Source of the DNA: a virus
Reading direction: 5' to 3' (one strand)
Length of the DNA stretch: 39,855 nt
Virus record (IMG/VR): IMGVR_UViG_3300036806_000128
Coordinates: 1 to 39,855 of that record
This document shows positions 32,607 through 39,640 of the stretch, piece after piece; position 1 is the first letter of the stretch; the number at the start of each line of letters is the position of its first letter. The position numbers were made by a program, and so were the translations under genes. The notes beneath the pieces were generated by a model that made no database searches, had not been told where the DNA came from, and saw only the letters and a list, made by a program, of their open reading frames with translations.

Positions 32607-32876
32607 TCATTCAGTGCACGAAAGTCTTCTTGGGCAGGCGGTGCGACCTGCGCAACTTGCTGGGCTGTAGCAAAATGATGGAATTGATATGCTGCTTCCA
32701 TCTGTGCATTCATGAGTTGGCTTATTCAGGCGCGGCTCAGCCGGATAAGGCAGGATGTTTACTGTCTTAGCCTCTTTACCGGTTAACTCTTTTGCCAACT
32801 GCTTTGCTTCCGTCTCATCTTTCGCTTCAACGCAAGCAGACTGGCGACCATCAAATGTCACCCAAAAAGCGTGCAT
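32607..32876 (-). CDS. Small protein with C-terminal cysteine cluster
   Basis: 89 residues. The N-terminal half is a beta-alpha unit (MHAFWVTFDGRQSACVEAKD, EAKQLAKELTG) ending in VNILPYPAEPRLN. The C-terminus is a Cys-rich knot (SFCYSPASCAGRTACPRRLS, then C). The layout is characteristic of a small phage family of unknown function. A start on the same strand in another frame (32713) covers the C-terminal part but lacks this pattern. Confidence 0.55.
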   Translation of the reverse strand: MHAFWVTFDGRQSACVEAKDETEAKQLAKELTGKEAKTVNILPYPAEPRLNKPTHECTDGSSISIPSFCYSPASCAGRTACPRRLSCTE

Positions 32877-32918
32877 ATAAAATCTCCTAATCCTTTAAAA
32901 AGATTTATCCTCTACGCC

Positions 32919-34109
32919 TTACCGCTTGTCTGAATCCAGCAGAGCTCCCTGATCTGATCTGGCTGGCTGTCGTGATCTTCCTGATTTCGGTGAGTGTTGC
33001 GACTCTGCCGTTCCGTGCTCCGATGATGACGCCTGCGGCTGAGCGTTCGTTTGCTCCACGGGCGTCTGTTGAGGGTTTGGCGATGGCTCGGGATCTATCG
33101 TTACGGTCATGCCCAGGAATTTGAACTGGACAGCCTTTCCGGTTTCATTGGCTTCGCGCTGCGCTTCGGCTTTGCATGCTTCCGCTGTGGCCAATGCCTC
33201 TTCCATGGTCGGCGTATATTCCTGTGATTCGTCCTCAGGGTGGGCGGCGGGTTCCTGGCTCTCTTCAGTCTTGGCATATTTGCCGACAAGGGCATTTGTC
33301 TTATCGACGGTAGCTAGTCGCGCCGCTTCACTCGCTGGGTCGAGTTCGAAGTGAAGATCCTGCGGCAACCCAGCTTCGGCCAGTTCTTCCAGTTGCGTGG
33401 CCTTCTGAAATTCAGGCGAGAGAGGGCACCGCTTCGCTAGTTTGCGAATGGGGCATTTGCGGTACATGTCCTCGATTCCCAACGGAGTATTCCAGGGAGA
33501 GAAATCGGAATCTTTTGACTGTGAGAAATTGCGCAGCCGGTCAAGTTTGGCTTTGGGCATATACTCAAAATCAGTCTCGCCATCTTTGTAGCGAACGATG
33601 GCATAAGCCCCGCGAAGGCCTACGAGGTCTTTTCTTTTGTCATCGAAAACACCCCTGTCCTGATTATCAAAATCCGGTATGTGGATGAGTTTGCGATCGA
33701 GGCCGAATACGATTTCGAACTTGTCACAGTTAAAAACCAACTCAGCGGCTACCCATGAGACCTTGCCAGAGCGCTGCGCCAGATCGATCAGGCCCAAGTA
33801 GCCAGGCATGAAATTGGCTTCCATTTGGTTGGTCTTTCTGTTTTTGCGCGGTATCAGGTAACCACGGCCGAGTACTCCGTCAGGCTCGATACCCAATTGC
33901 GAAGCCGTAATCACCGAGCCCATGATGGATCCCGGGGAACACTCCATTAATTTTGGAGTGCGCTGAATGGCGGTCATAACAACACGCACCATGCGCTCTG
34001 GCGTTAAATGCCGCGGCAGCGCTGCTTGAATCTGATCCTTCATTCCGTCCAGCATCGTGCGCAGATTTGCAATTTGCTGGCGTGATGTAATTGCTTGTGT
34101 CGTGCTCAT
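32919..34109 (-). CDS. recT: RecT-family single-strand annealing protein
   Basis: 396 residues. The RecT core (residues ~25-255) shows LMECSPGSIMGSVITASQLG, IEPDGVLGRGYLIPRKN, FMPGYLGLIDLAQRSGKVS and a C-terminal PIRKLAKRCPLSPEF. The last ~100 residues are a disordered Gln/Ser/Glu-rich tail, which is an addition rather than part of the core. It anneals ssDNA made by the exonuclease encoded directly upstream. Together they form a Red/RecET-like recombination pair for end repair and circularisation. Confidence 0.85.
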   Translation of the reverse strand: MSTTQAITSRQQIANLRTMLDGMKDQIQAALPRHLTPERMVRVVMTAIQRTPKLMECSPGSIMGSVITASQLGIEPDGVLGRGYLIPRKNRKTNQMEANFMPGYLGLIDLAQRSGKVSWVAAELVFNCDKFEIVFGLDRKLIHIPDFDNQDRGVFDDKRKDLVGLRGAYAIVRYKDGETDFEYMPKAKLDRLRNFSQSKDSDFSPWNTPLGIEDMYRKCPIRKLAKRCPLSPEFQKATQLEELAEAGLPQDLHFELDPASEAARLATVDKTNALVGKYAKTEESQEPAAHPEDESQEYTPTMEEALATAEACKAEAQREANETGKAVQFKFLGMTVTIDPEPSPNPQQTPVEQTNAQPQASSSEHGTAESQHSPKSGRSRQPARSDQGALLDSDKR

Positions 34110-34155
34110 CGATCACTTTCCTTTCGTGCCTTTCGGCGTCGTTCTAAGAACTGCT

Positions 34156-35331
34156 CTATAGCGGTACAAAAACAAATGGCCGTGTTGGCTTGCCAGGGTG
34201 CTTGTAATGCGCAGCCAAATCAAAGTTTTTCCCCTGGGCCTTGTGTTCAAGCCAGAACGTCAGGAAATCGGGATAGTTTTCTGCAACCCACTGCGCGAAA
34301 GCGGCGTGACGGCCAATCGTTCCGCCTTCAGCTTCGAGCGCTTTGGTGTCCCATTTGATTGGCGCTTTTTGCTCAGCCCAGCGGATACGCACACCAACGC
34401 TCGGGACATCGAGTTTTGAATATTTGCTGGCCAACATGCGCTGCTGAATACGCTCTTTGATCTGCTCTTCAGTCAGCTCGAGCGTTTCTAGCTGTGCCCT
34501 GATTTCCTTCAGGTCGGAAGCCAGTTCAGCAAAGGAATCATCTTCAACATATTCGGTGTCCGGCTTCTCGCCGGCGAGCTGCATCAGGTATTGCTCGCCA
34601 CGGCAGGTTTTGCGGAAGATGCAAGAGCGGCAGCGCGTGTCACCCTGCGGGAAAGTAGGTGGCTCAGGCTTGGGCCCGTTCTCTACCAGCGCCCAGAACT
34701 TCTCGCCACGCTCAAGGATCAACTGAATCAGCTTTTCATTGCGGACCATCGGGAAGCAGGTGAGTTCGAAAGTTGACGTATCGAGGATGGCCATCACACC
34801 CCACTTGTAACCAGTGACAGCCAGGGCATGCTGAATCTGAAAAATGTAGTCAGTCACAATGCCATGCTTGAGGGCATCGCGCACAACCCATTCATTTGAG
34901 GTCTTGCATTCCAGCACGCCAGGGCCACATGAATCGTCGCCAATGACGGCCTGCAGCTCGGTTTCAATCTGCGGCCAATAGAGCGTTAATTCCTCACGCG
35001 TTACGCCGACGATCTGGCGATCAATGTTTACGCGCATGAACTCAGCGCCATCCATGACGCGCGTCGGATGCCGGCGGACTTTGAAGCCAAATTCCAGAGA
35101 GAATTGGTCGGCTACAACTTCTTCCAGGCGATTGCCGCGATCAAGGATCTTCTTCTCTGCTGCGGTCCTCTCGTAATCTTGTGGCGTATTCCTTTTTTCG
35201 TACCAAAGGCGCGTGCTGCAACCGTATCTGCTGTCATCAGGAAACAGACTGGCCGCATCAGAGCCGCCTATGCCTTTGCGTCGTTCGTCCAGCCATTGCT
35301 GCTTTTTGATGTCGATAGTTGCCGTGCTCAC
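34156..35331 (-). CDS. YqaJ-type exonuclease with cysteine cluster
   Basis: 391 residues from GTG 35331, which forms GTGA with the previous stop and has GAGG upstream; the frame runs back to 35475 but overlaps the HTH gene. The YqaJ/lambda-exonuclease start WLDERRKGIGGSDAA is present. The PD-(D/E)xK residues are probably Asp104 (NIDRQ), Glu141 and Lys143 (LECKTS). CRSCIFRKTC (234-243) gives a Cys cluster that may hold iron-sulfur, as in some members. It should resect double-strand ends 5' to 3' for the RecT protein. Confidence 0.8.
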   Translation of the reverse strand: MSTATIDIKKQQWLDERRKGIGGSDAASLFPDDSRYGCSTRLWYEKRNTPQDYERTAAEKKILDRGNRLEEVVADQFSLEFGFKVRRHPTRVMDGAEFMRVNIDRQIVGVTREELTLYWPQIETELQAVIGDDSCGPGVLECKTSNEWVVRDALKHGIVTDYIFQIQHALAVTGYKWGVMAILDTSTFELTCFPMVRNEKLIQLILERGEKFWALVENGPKPEPPTFPQGDTRCRSCIFRKTCRGEQYLMQLAGEKPDTEYVEDDSFAELASDLKEIRAQLETLELTEEQIKERIQQRMLASKYSKLDVPSVGVRIRWAEQKAPIKWDTKALEAEGGTIGRHAAFAQWVAENYPDFLTFWLEHKAQGKNFDLAAHYKHPGKPTRPFVFVPL

Positions 35332-35798
35332 TTTTTGCCTCGCAAATCTGCTTTGGTTTTGTGCCGACCAAGCCGAGGGTTTTTTGTTTTGGGCCAATTC
35401 TTGGTATGGCGGTCGAGAACGGAACTGGTGATAGCTGGCCCTAGCAGGGTTTCGCGCATAACGCTGGTTTTCCATGCCTCAATGCGATCTTCTGGATACC
35501 AGACTTTGCGACCAGTCTTGATATATGCAGGGCCTGTGCCACGCGATCTCCACGATGCCAATGTTGCAACGGAGATATCAAATCGTTTTCCTAGCTGCTC
35601 TGGCGACAGCAGTTTTTCATGGAGCAATTCCGGCATTTCCGGCTGCTTCCATTCCTTGGAGATACCGCAGTACTCAGCCATCAGAGATAAGGCTGCCGCG
35701 TGCTCACACTTGAGCATCGCGGCTCTTATGCGGTCAAGCATGGCCGCACGCTCACGTGATATCTCCATTGCTGTCGTGATGAGTTGCTCTATGCTCAT
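35328..35798 (-). CDS. Excisionase/MerR-like HTH protein
   Basis: 156 residues. A helix-turn-helix of the AlpA/excisionase type lies at residues 63-112 (LLSPEQLGKRFDISVATLAS, WRSRGTGPAYIKTGRKVWYP). The N-terminal 60 residues are helical; the C-terminus is basic (PKTKNPRLGRHKTKADLRGK). It may direct excision together with the integrase or regulate the early operon. It is longer than normal excisionases (60-80 residues), so it may be a regulator instead. Coupled to the exonuclease gene by GTGA. Confidence 0.6.
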   Translation of the reverse strand: MSIEQLITTAMEISRERAAMLDRIRAAMLKCEHAAALSLMAEYCGISKEWKQPEMPELLHEKLLSPEQLGKRFDISVATLASWRSRGTGPAYIKTGRKVWYPEDRIEAWKTSVMRETLLGPAITSSVLDRHTKNWPKTKNPRLGRHKTKADLRGKK

Positions 35799-35817
35799 TT
35801 GTTCAGAGGCTCGGGAA

Positions 35818-36456
35818 CTAAACCGCCCACAGTTCAGTGCGTCTAAGTTCGGTCATTTCGGTTTTGCGGTACTTGCGTTTTGGAGAGATTTTTGGCCGTA
35901 CGCTTTTTGTTGGTTTGCGTGGCTCAGAGATCAGTGAATAGTTGACGAACTTATTGCCCGGTGGATACCTCGAAATAATCTTGTAGCCCTCATCCTGCAA
36001 TTCGCTTATACGGGCTGGCGCTTGACTGAATTCTTTTTCCAGTTCACGTTTTGAAAAGCCATTGTCGCCAGCTTCGCGTAAGCGCTGAAGAATGATGGAT
36101 TTTTGAGACAATCCGGTGCGCCTTGTCGGCGCGTATGCTTTGAGCCAATATTTTCCCTTGGCTGCCTTCTGTCCGGCATCAACTCTTGCGGCCTCTGCGC
36201 GCTCTTGTTCACCAAGGCGATATCGGATTGCCTGCCCGCCATGGATGACGAACATTAAGCTACGAGAGACGAAAATCTTTGCGTTGGGGAAGAGTCTCTT
36301 ACCGGCCCAATAAAAAGCGCATTGCTCATGATCTCCAGGCACCGCTTTAGTGATGTCGCTCGCAATCAAATTGATTGGCTTGTCTGATCTAGCGTTAACA
36401 ATCCTCTTGATTTCCTCCGCAGGAAATCTGCTTCTCAATTTCTTTAAAATATCCAT
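35818..36456 (-). CDS. Winged-helix-containing protein, unknown
   Basis: 212 residues with a strong ribosome site (AGGAGGATAAACGC). The N-terminal domain is alpha/beta (PINLIASDITKAVPGDHEQC, AFYWAGKRLF, FVSRSLMFVIHGG). Residues ~115-165 form a winged helix (QKSIILQRLREAGDNGFSKR, ELEKEFSQAPARISELQDEG). The C-terminus is very basic (KPTKSVRPKISPKRKYRKTE). The strong ribosome site suggests higher expression than its neighbours. It may be a DNA-binding regulator; the class is not identified. Confidence 0.5.
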   Translation of the reverse strand: MDILKKLRSRFPAEEIKRIVNARSDKPINLIASDITKAVPGDHEQCAFYWAGKRLFPNAKIFVSRSLMFVIHGGQAIRYRLGEQERAEAARVDAGQKAAKGKYWLKAYAPTRRTGLSQKSIILQRLREAGDNGFSKRELEKEFSQAPARISELQDEGYKIISRYPPGNKFVNYSLISEPRKPTKSVRPKISPKRKYRKTEMTELRRTELWAV

Positions 36457-36485
36457 GCGTTTATCCTCCTAATTGCTGCTTCCTG

Positions 36486-36635
36486 TCATTTCACGATCAT
36501 CATGTTTTCCCAGTCGTACTTAAATTCCTGCCCGCAATCGAGACAGACCACATAAGTCTTCAAGTTGCGCGTAAGCGGAAAACTCAGCCGCTCATGACGA
36601 CACCAAAAACACCATGTAAAGAGTCTCAGGAACAT
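36486..36635 (-). CDS. Small zinc-ribbon protein (49 residues)
   Basis: 49 residues, MFLRLFTWCFWCRHERLSFP to WENMMIVK. CFWC and CLDC pairs about 22 residues apart with an adjacent His make a zinc ribbon. The C-terminal pattern VVCLDCGQEFKYDWENM recalls small proteins I associate with Acidobacteriota genomes. Its ATG overlaps the stop of the C2H2 gene upstream by ten bases (ATGTTCCTGA), supporting expression. Function unknown. Confidence 0.6.
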   Translation of the reverse strand: MFLRLFTWCFWCRHERLSFPLTRNLKTYVVCLDCGQEFKYDWENMMIVK

Positions 36636-36811
36636 CGCTCTGGCAGCAGCATTCCGCGCGCTATGCGATCAGCCGCTAGAAAGTGAATCACTGCTGGATT
36701 GTTGCGAAACTTATCCAACACTTCGGCCAGATGCCTAAAATGCAGATGAGCATCCATCGCGCCGCCCCTGGTGATCGGCTTGCCGCAAAATTCGCAAGGA
36801 ATTTTCTTCAT
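36626..36811 (-). CDS. C2H2 zinc-finger protein
   Basis: 61 residues. A classical finger spacing, C-x2-C-x12-H-x4-H, is visible in IPCEFCGKPITRGGAMDAHL and HFRH. The rest is a helix (LAEVLDKFRNNPAVIHFLAA). Bacterial C2H2 proteins are mostly DNA-binding regulators of the Ros/MucR type, but this one is much shorter. It may bind phage DNA or host protein. ATGA couples it to the TM peptide upstream. Confidence 0.6.
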   Translation of the reverse strand: MKKIPCEFCGKPITRGGAMDAHLHFRHLAEVLDKFRNNPAVIHFLAADRIARGMLLPERCS

Positions 36812-36912
36812 TGAGTCACGTCCATCAATATCCTGAAATAAACGAACACAGCCAGGACGAACCCCGCAGCAGCAAGCACGTATCCCGGCCAGATTGATTT
36901 AGCGCGGCTCAT
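36808..36912 (-). CDS. 34-residue single-TM peptide
   Basis: MSRAKSIWPGYVLAAAGFVL to ILMDVTQ: one hydrophobic segment of about 20 residues with a basic N-terminus. Both ends overlap neighbours as ATGA, which is strong support for a real gene. It may be a small membrane partner of the next TM protein upstream (36909-37166), or an exclusion or signalling peptide. Confidence 0.55.
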   Translation of the reverse strand: MSRAKSIWPGYVLAAAGFVLAVFVYFRILMDVTQ

Positions 36913-37166
36913 CTGACCCACCATGCAATCGAGAGCACAAGGCCAACAATCGCGAACCCCACACAGCTCAGGCCCATGACCACGCAAGCGAACGCCACAA
37001 AGCCGCGTAACGTGATCTCTCTTTTCGGCTGAAGCTCTTTCAGGTTGACCGGCGCTGGAATCTCATCGGGATCAGGCAACACTTTGTAGAGCAATGTTTC
37101 TTTATGCAGGCTCATACCAGCGATGCGATTCAAATTCCTGTATTCGCGATAAAAAGTGGGCGTCAT
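36909..37166 (-). CDS. Small membrane protein
   Basis: 85 residues. The cytoplasmic N-terminal part (~50 residues: YREYRNLNRIAGMSLHKETL) is followed by one strong C-terminal membrane segment (GFVAFACVVMGLSCVGFAIV, then GLVLSIAWWVR). It shares ATGA with both neighbours and is paired with a 34-residue TM peptide. It is an early protein at the inner membrane. Superinfection exclusion is one possibility, but no motif supports it. Confidence 0.55.
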   Translation of the reverse strand: MTPTFYREYRNLNRIAGMSLHKETLLYKVLPDPDEIPAPVNLKELQPKREITLRGFVAFACVVMGLSCVGFAIVGLVLSIAWWVR

Positions 37167-37441
37167 GCGCGTTTCACCCCACTCGATGCGATAACGCTTA
37201 CGGCAAATTCCTCTAACTCCTGATTGATTCCTAAAATGATGGCGAGATCGGCGGGAGTCGGTTCATCGCTGCCGCTCTTTTCGAACATGCCGCAAAGCTG
37301 TGACAGGAACGCCTGCGCGCCAGCATAAAAGGCTTTTTGCATTTCGCGAGTCTGCACATCAGAGGCTCCGGACGGAACAAGAACGGTGCGCCGGAAATCT
37401 TCCCACGCGGCCGCCATGAGCTTTACGCCGCTGTTGGCCAT
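37163..37441 (-). CDS. Hypothetical helical protein
   Basis: 92 residues. The first part (AAAWEDFRRTVLVPSGASDV, QTREMQKAFYAGAQAFLSQL) resembles a small conserved phage helical domain. The remainder is acidic. It has no catalytic or binding motif. Starts within the preceding gene (19-base overlap) and ends with ATGA. Confidence 0.5.
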   Translation of the reverse strand: MANSGVKLMAAAWEDFRRTVLVPSGASDVQTREMQKAFYAGAQAFLSQLCGMFEKSGSDEPTPADLAIILGINQELEEFAVSVIASSGVKRA

Positions 37442-37656
37442 AGCCCCTCCTCTGGATCAATAGTGGAACCAAGATCACCAAAGGCCTTATCCACCTTGTA
37501 TTTCAGGAGGAGTTCATCGTTGAAAACGATGCCACTCCAAATATCGCTACATGGAAAGGGATTGTTACTGGTAAGGCCGAACCGATTAGCTTCGACCTCA
37601 TGAGAGGTAATCTCTTTCCCTGTTTCCCAGCTCACGAGTTTGCAGGTGATCTTCAT
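37423..37656 (-). CDS. Hypothetical small protein
   Basis: 77 residues, MKITCKLVSWETGKEITSHE at the start. Predicted beta strands at the beginning (KLVSWETGKEI) and a Gly/Asp-rich end. Coupled by ATGA to the previous gene. No family recognised. Confidence 0.45.
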   Translation of the reverse strand: MKITCKLVSWETGKEITSHEVEANRFGLTSNNPFPCSDIWSGIVFNDELLLKYKVDKAFGDLGSTIDPEEGLWPTAA

Positions 37657-37880
37657 TGCACACGCTCACTTCTCAGCCGGGTACTTTCGGCTAGCAGAGA
37701 AAATTCAAGAATGGCGAGCGCGTAATACTGGTTGGGAGTTTTTGCCAAGAGCATGTCACGCTGGACCTGCGCAAATGCCTTTTCTATTTCTGTCAGTCGC
37801 GTATCCACATTCGCCGTGTCCAGATTGAGGACATGGTTTACTTTTGCGGACAGCTCGTGAATGGTAGTGCCTTTGTGCAT
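37653..37880 (-). CDS. Hypothetical small helical protein
   Basis: 75 residues, rich in helix-forming residues with a heptad-like run (HELSAKVNHVLNLDTANVDT, RLTEIEKAFAQVQRDMLLA). It could be a dimerising regulator. It is the second gene of the early operon, 14 bases after the first, and has GAAAGG before the ATG. Confidence 0.5.
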   Translation of the reverse strand: MHKGTTIHELSAKVNHVLNLDTANVDTRLTEIEKAFAQVQRDMLLAKTPNQYYALAILEFSLLAESTRLRSERVQ

Positions 37881-37894
37881 ACGTGCCTTTCCGT

Positions 37895-38215
37895 TTAAGC
37901 GATTGCTTCCATGACCGCCTGAATCACTTCGGCAGGCTGCTCCCCTACGCTGGCGAACTCGTCACGGCTGCGGATGTACCCAAGATCCTTGAGCCTCAAA
38001 ACGCATTTGCTGACTTGCTTGCTGTCGTATTCGGGAAACCCAAGCTTCTTCAATTCCGCCTGGACGAGTCGGTAATCGGGAACTTGATCTTTAATTTCGC
38101 CCCGGCATTTCATCGCCCAAATAGCAGCCCAGACATGGCGATCACTTTTTGCCCGCAAAAGTGGTAGTGTACGGGCCTTGTTCCTGTGTTCACTCGTATT
38201 AGTGTTGTTTGGCAC
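37895..38215 (-). CDS. First early-operon gene, winged-helix-like
   Basis: 106 residues beginning with GTG 38215 (MPNNTNTSEHRNKARTLPLL). Residues ~30-85 (HVWAAIWAMKCRGEIKDQVP, DYRLVQAELKKLGFPEYDSK, QVSKCVLRLKDLGYI) have the helix-helix-wing order of a winged helix. The operators at 38190-38237 overlap its start. As the first gene under the early promoter it may be an autoregulatory repressor or activator, the best candidate in the window, though it is no CI relative. The family is not identified. Confidence 0.5.
   Translation of the reverse strand: MPNNTNTSEHRNKARTLPLLRAKSDRHVWAAIWAMKCRGEIKDQVPDYRLVQAELKKLGFPEYDSKQVSKCVLRLKDLGYIRSRDEFASVGEQPAEVIQAVMEAIA
38190..38205 (-). promoter_or_regulatory. 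Operator-like site A
   Basis: On the minus strand ACACTAATACGAGTGA, 14 of 16 bases identical to site B. It lies within the first codons of the first early gene. Half-site form CACT-N6-AGTG. Confidence 0.55.
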
Positions 38216-38221
38216 AACTGC

Positions 38222-38237
38222 ACACTAATGCTAGTGA
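38222..38237 (+). promoter_or_regulatory. Operator-like site B
   Basis: ACACTAATGCTAGTGA, a dyad CACT-N6-AGTG. It overlaps the expected -10 region of the early promoter (38223-38228), so a bound protein would block it. Confidence 0.6.
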
Positions 38238-38251
38238 TCCTGTGTTGTCAA
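38223..38251 (-). promoter_or_regulatory. Early promoter (divergent, leftward)
   Basis: Minus strand: a perfect -35 TTGACA (38246-38251), with a weak -10 (TTAGTG at 17 bases or TAGTGT at 18). The consensus -35 with a poor -10 overlapped by an operator suggests a regulated start for the long early operon. Transcription would begin close to the GTG at 38215. Confidence 0.5.
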
Positions 38252-38293
38252 GAGAAAAACGCGAATATTTCAAATACATGCGATTTTCTCTTG
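38249..38293. repeat. 45-bp dyad bridging two -35 boxes
   Basis: Arms CAAGAGAAAA (38249-38258) and TTTTCTCTTG (38284-38293), extendable to 15 bases with 13 matches, separated by an AT-rich centre. The left arm overlaps the -35 of the early promoter and the right arm overlaps the -35 of the integrase promoter. Confidence 0.6.
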
Positions 38294-38319
38294 CAATCAG
38301 TAATGCCACTGTGTATAGT
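38291..38319 (+). promoter_or_regulatory. Integrase promoter
   Basis: TTGCAA (38291-38296), a 17-base spacer and TATAGT (38314-38319), a near-consensus sigma-70 promoter reading to the integrase. Weaker operator copies lie over its spacer and just after its -10. Confidence 0.65.
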
Positions 38320-38335
38320 CACTCACGTTACTGAT
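38296..38335. repeat. Inverted repeat ATCAGTAA/TTACTGAT
   Basis: 8-base arms (38296-38303 and 38328-38335) enclosing the integrase -10. They coincide with the two weaker operator copies TCAGTAATGCCACTGT (38297-38312) and, reversed, TCAGTAACGTGAGTGA (38319-38334). Each has 11 of 16 bases matching site B. Confidence 0.45.
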
Positions 38336-38337
38336 GG

Positions 38338-38357
38338 AATGTTCCACGTGGAACATT
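38338..38357. promoter_or_regulatory. parS-like perfect palindrome
   Basis: AATGTTCCACGTGGAACATT, a perfect 20-bp palindrome. The core 16-mer TGTTCCACGTGGAACA (38340-38355) fits the chromosomal ParB site form GTTNCACGTGNAAC. It lies between the integrase promoter and the integrase start. Confidence 0.65.
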
Positions 38358-38368
38358 AATGCTAGTGA
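38353..38368 (+). promoter_or_regulatory. Operator-like site D
   Basis: ACATTAATGCTAGTGA, 15 of 16 bases identical to site B. It overlaps the right edge of the parS-like palindrome and lies in the integrase leader, 20 bases before the ATG. Confidence 0.55.
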
Positions 38369-38388
38369 AAGGTAAGTAGCTGAATCGC

Positions 38389-39636
38389 ATGGATTTCCAC
38401 TCCCCTAAAGGTGATAAGGTGAACGCCGGGACGAAGCTCTTGCTGCTGCCTTTAAAGGAACAGCAAGCGATGGAGGACAGGCGATTCCAGAACCCGACAC
38501 CCAAGAAGCATGGGCGCCGGTGGAGAATCCGGGTTTACCGTGACGTGATGATCGATGGGAAGCTGGTCAGTCGTCAGGTGCCAGAAGATTTGGGCGCAGC
38601 TACGCTGCCGTTTCGCGTGGTGGCAAAGCGGGCGCAGGAGATTCTGGCGGAAGTCAACAAAGGAAAGACGAGGCCGAATGCGGCGGTTCTTTTCGCGGAT
38701 TACGTGAGAGGTACCTACATTCCGGCCGAGATGCCAACCTTTTCAAAAAGCACGCAAGGTCGATACTTGGGCGTGCTCAACAATTACCTTCTGCCGATGT
38801 TTAGCGAGAAGACCTTAGGTGAGATGAGCGTGCAGGCAATCCAGCTATATTTCTCCAGCTTCGCCGGTTCCCCGCTGGCGCAGGAGTCACGCGAGAAAAT
38901 CTGGACCGTGCTTTCTTCGGTAATGGCTTCATCGATCAAGTATGGTTGCCTCAGTGCAAACCCTTGCCACGGAGTGAAGCTCCCGCCAGCCAAGCGCGGG
39001 AGAGCCCCGAAACCATTCATTACTGAAGCGCAATTTCACCAGCTCGTTGAACTGATTGCAGAGCCTTACGCGACCATGGTGTATGTGGCGTGCTGGACCG
39101 GACTCAGGATTTCCGAGTTGATTGGACTACGCTGGAACGACATCAGACAGGACGAAATCACAATCGATGAGAGGTATTGCCGTGGAGACATGAGTGCGCC
39201 TAAATCGGAAGCCTCAAACGCCACAATAGCCGTTATACCGGATGTGATCAGCCGCATCTTTAAGCTGAAGGACATGACGGTTAGAGTCGGCGGGGGGCGG
39301 GGCAAATATCAGACATTCAAACTCGTGAAGTCGGAAGAGCCAGACGCGCTTGTCTTCCAGTCGGTGCGCAAGGGTGCGCCGATGCGTGACAATAATATTC
39401 TGACTCGTCACATCAAGCCGGCAGCAAAGGCCATGGGTATGCCGTGGATTAACTGGCGCTGCCTCAGAACATCATTTGCAACCCTGTGTAAGGACCGCGG
39501 GATTCCTGTGCGTGATGCCCAGGGATTGTTGCGGCACTCTCGCCCAGGCCCGACATTGGAAATTTATCAGCAGACCTCAGAGGCACATCAGCGTGCGGCA
39601 ATAAGTCGCTTGGCGCGAAGCGCGATGGTGAATTGA
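38389..39636 (+). CDS. int: Tyrosine-recombinase integrase
   Basis: 415 residues from ATG 38389, but the start is uncertain: GTG 38419 has a better ribosome site (AAAGGTGATAAG) and ATG 38470 is also possible. The N-terminal part binds arm sites, then a core-binding SAM-like domain (residues ~100-190). The catalytic domain has Arg240 (TGLRISELIGLRW), Lys272 (APKSEAS), Arg360 (RCLRTSFATL), His383 (LRHSRPGPTLEI) and Tyr393. Position 357, normally His, is Arg. It directs site-specific integration, here most likely at tRNA-Phe, 97 bases downstream. Confidence 0.85.
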   Translation: MDFHSPKGDKVNAGTKLLLLPLKEQQAMEDRRFQNPTPKKHGRRWRIRVYRDVMIDGKLVSRQVPEDLGAATLPFRVVAKRAQEILAEVNKGKTRPNAAVLFADYVRGTYIPAEMPTFSKSTQGRYLGVLNNYLLPMFSEKTLGEMSVQAIQLYFSSFAGSPLAQESREKIWTVLSSVMASSIKYGCLSANPCHGVKLPPAKRGRAPKPFITEAQFHQLVELIAEPYATMVYVACWTGLRISELIGLRWNDIRQDEITIDERYCRGDMSAPKSEASNATIAVIPDVISRIFKLKDMTVRVGGGRGKYQTFKLVKSEEPDALVFQSVRKGAPMRDNNILTRHIKPAAKAMGMPWINWRCLRTSFATLCKDRGIPVRDAQGLLRHSRPGPTLEIYQQTSEAHQRAAISRLARSAMVN

Positions 39637-39640
39637 GATG

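Noticed and set aside
32531-32713. Separate 60-residue minus-strand gene overlapping the Cys-cluster protein
   Set aside because: It covers the same bases as the cysteine knot of the longer gene, which has the more characteristic sequence.
35068-35937. 289-residue plus-strand frame opposite the exonuclease, HTH and winged-helix genes
   Set aside because: Three well-supported minus-strand genes with domain motifs occupy the same bases; the plus-strand peptide has no domain and no ribosome site.
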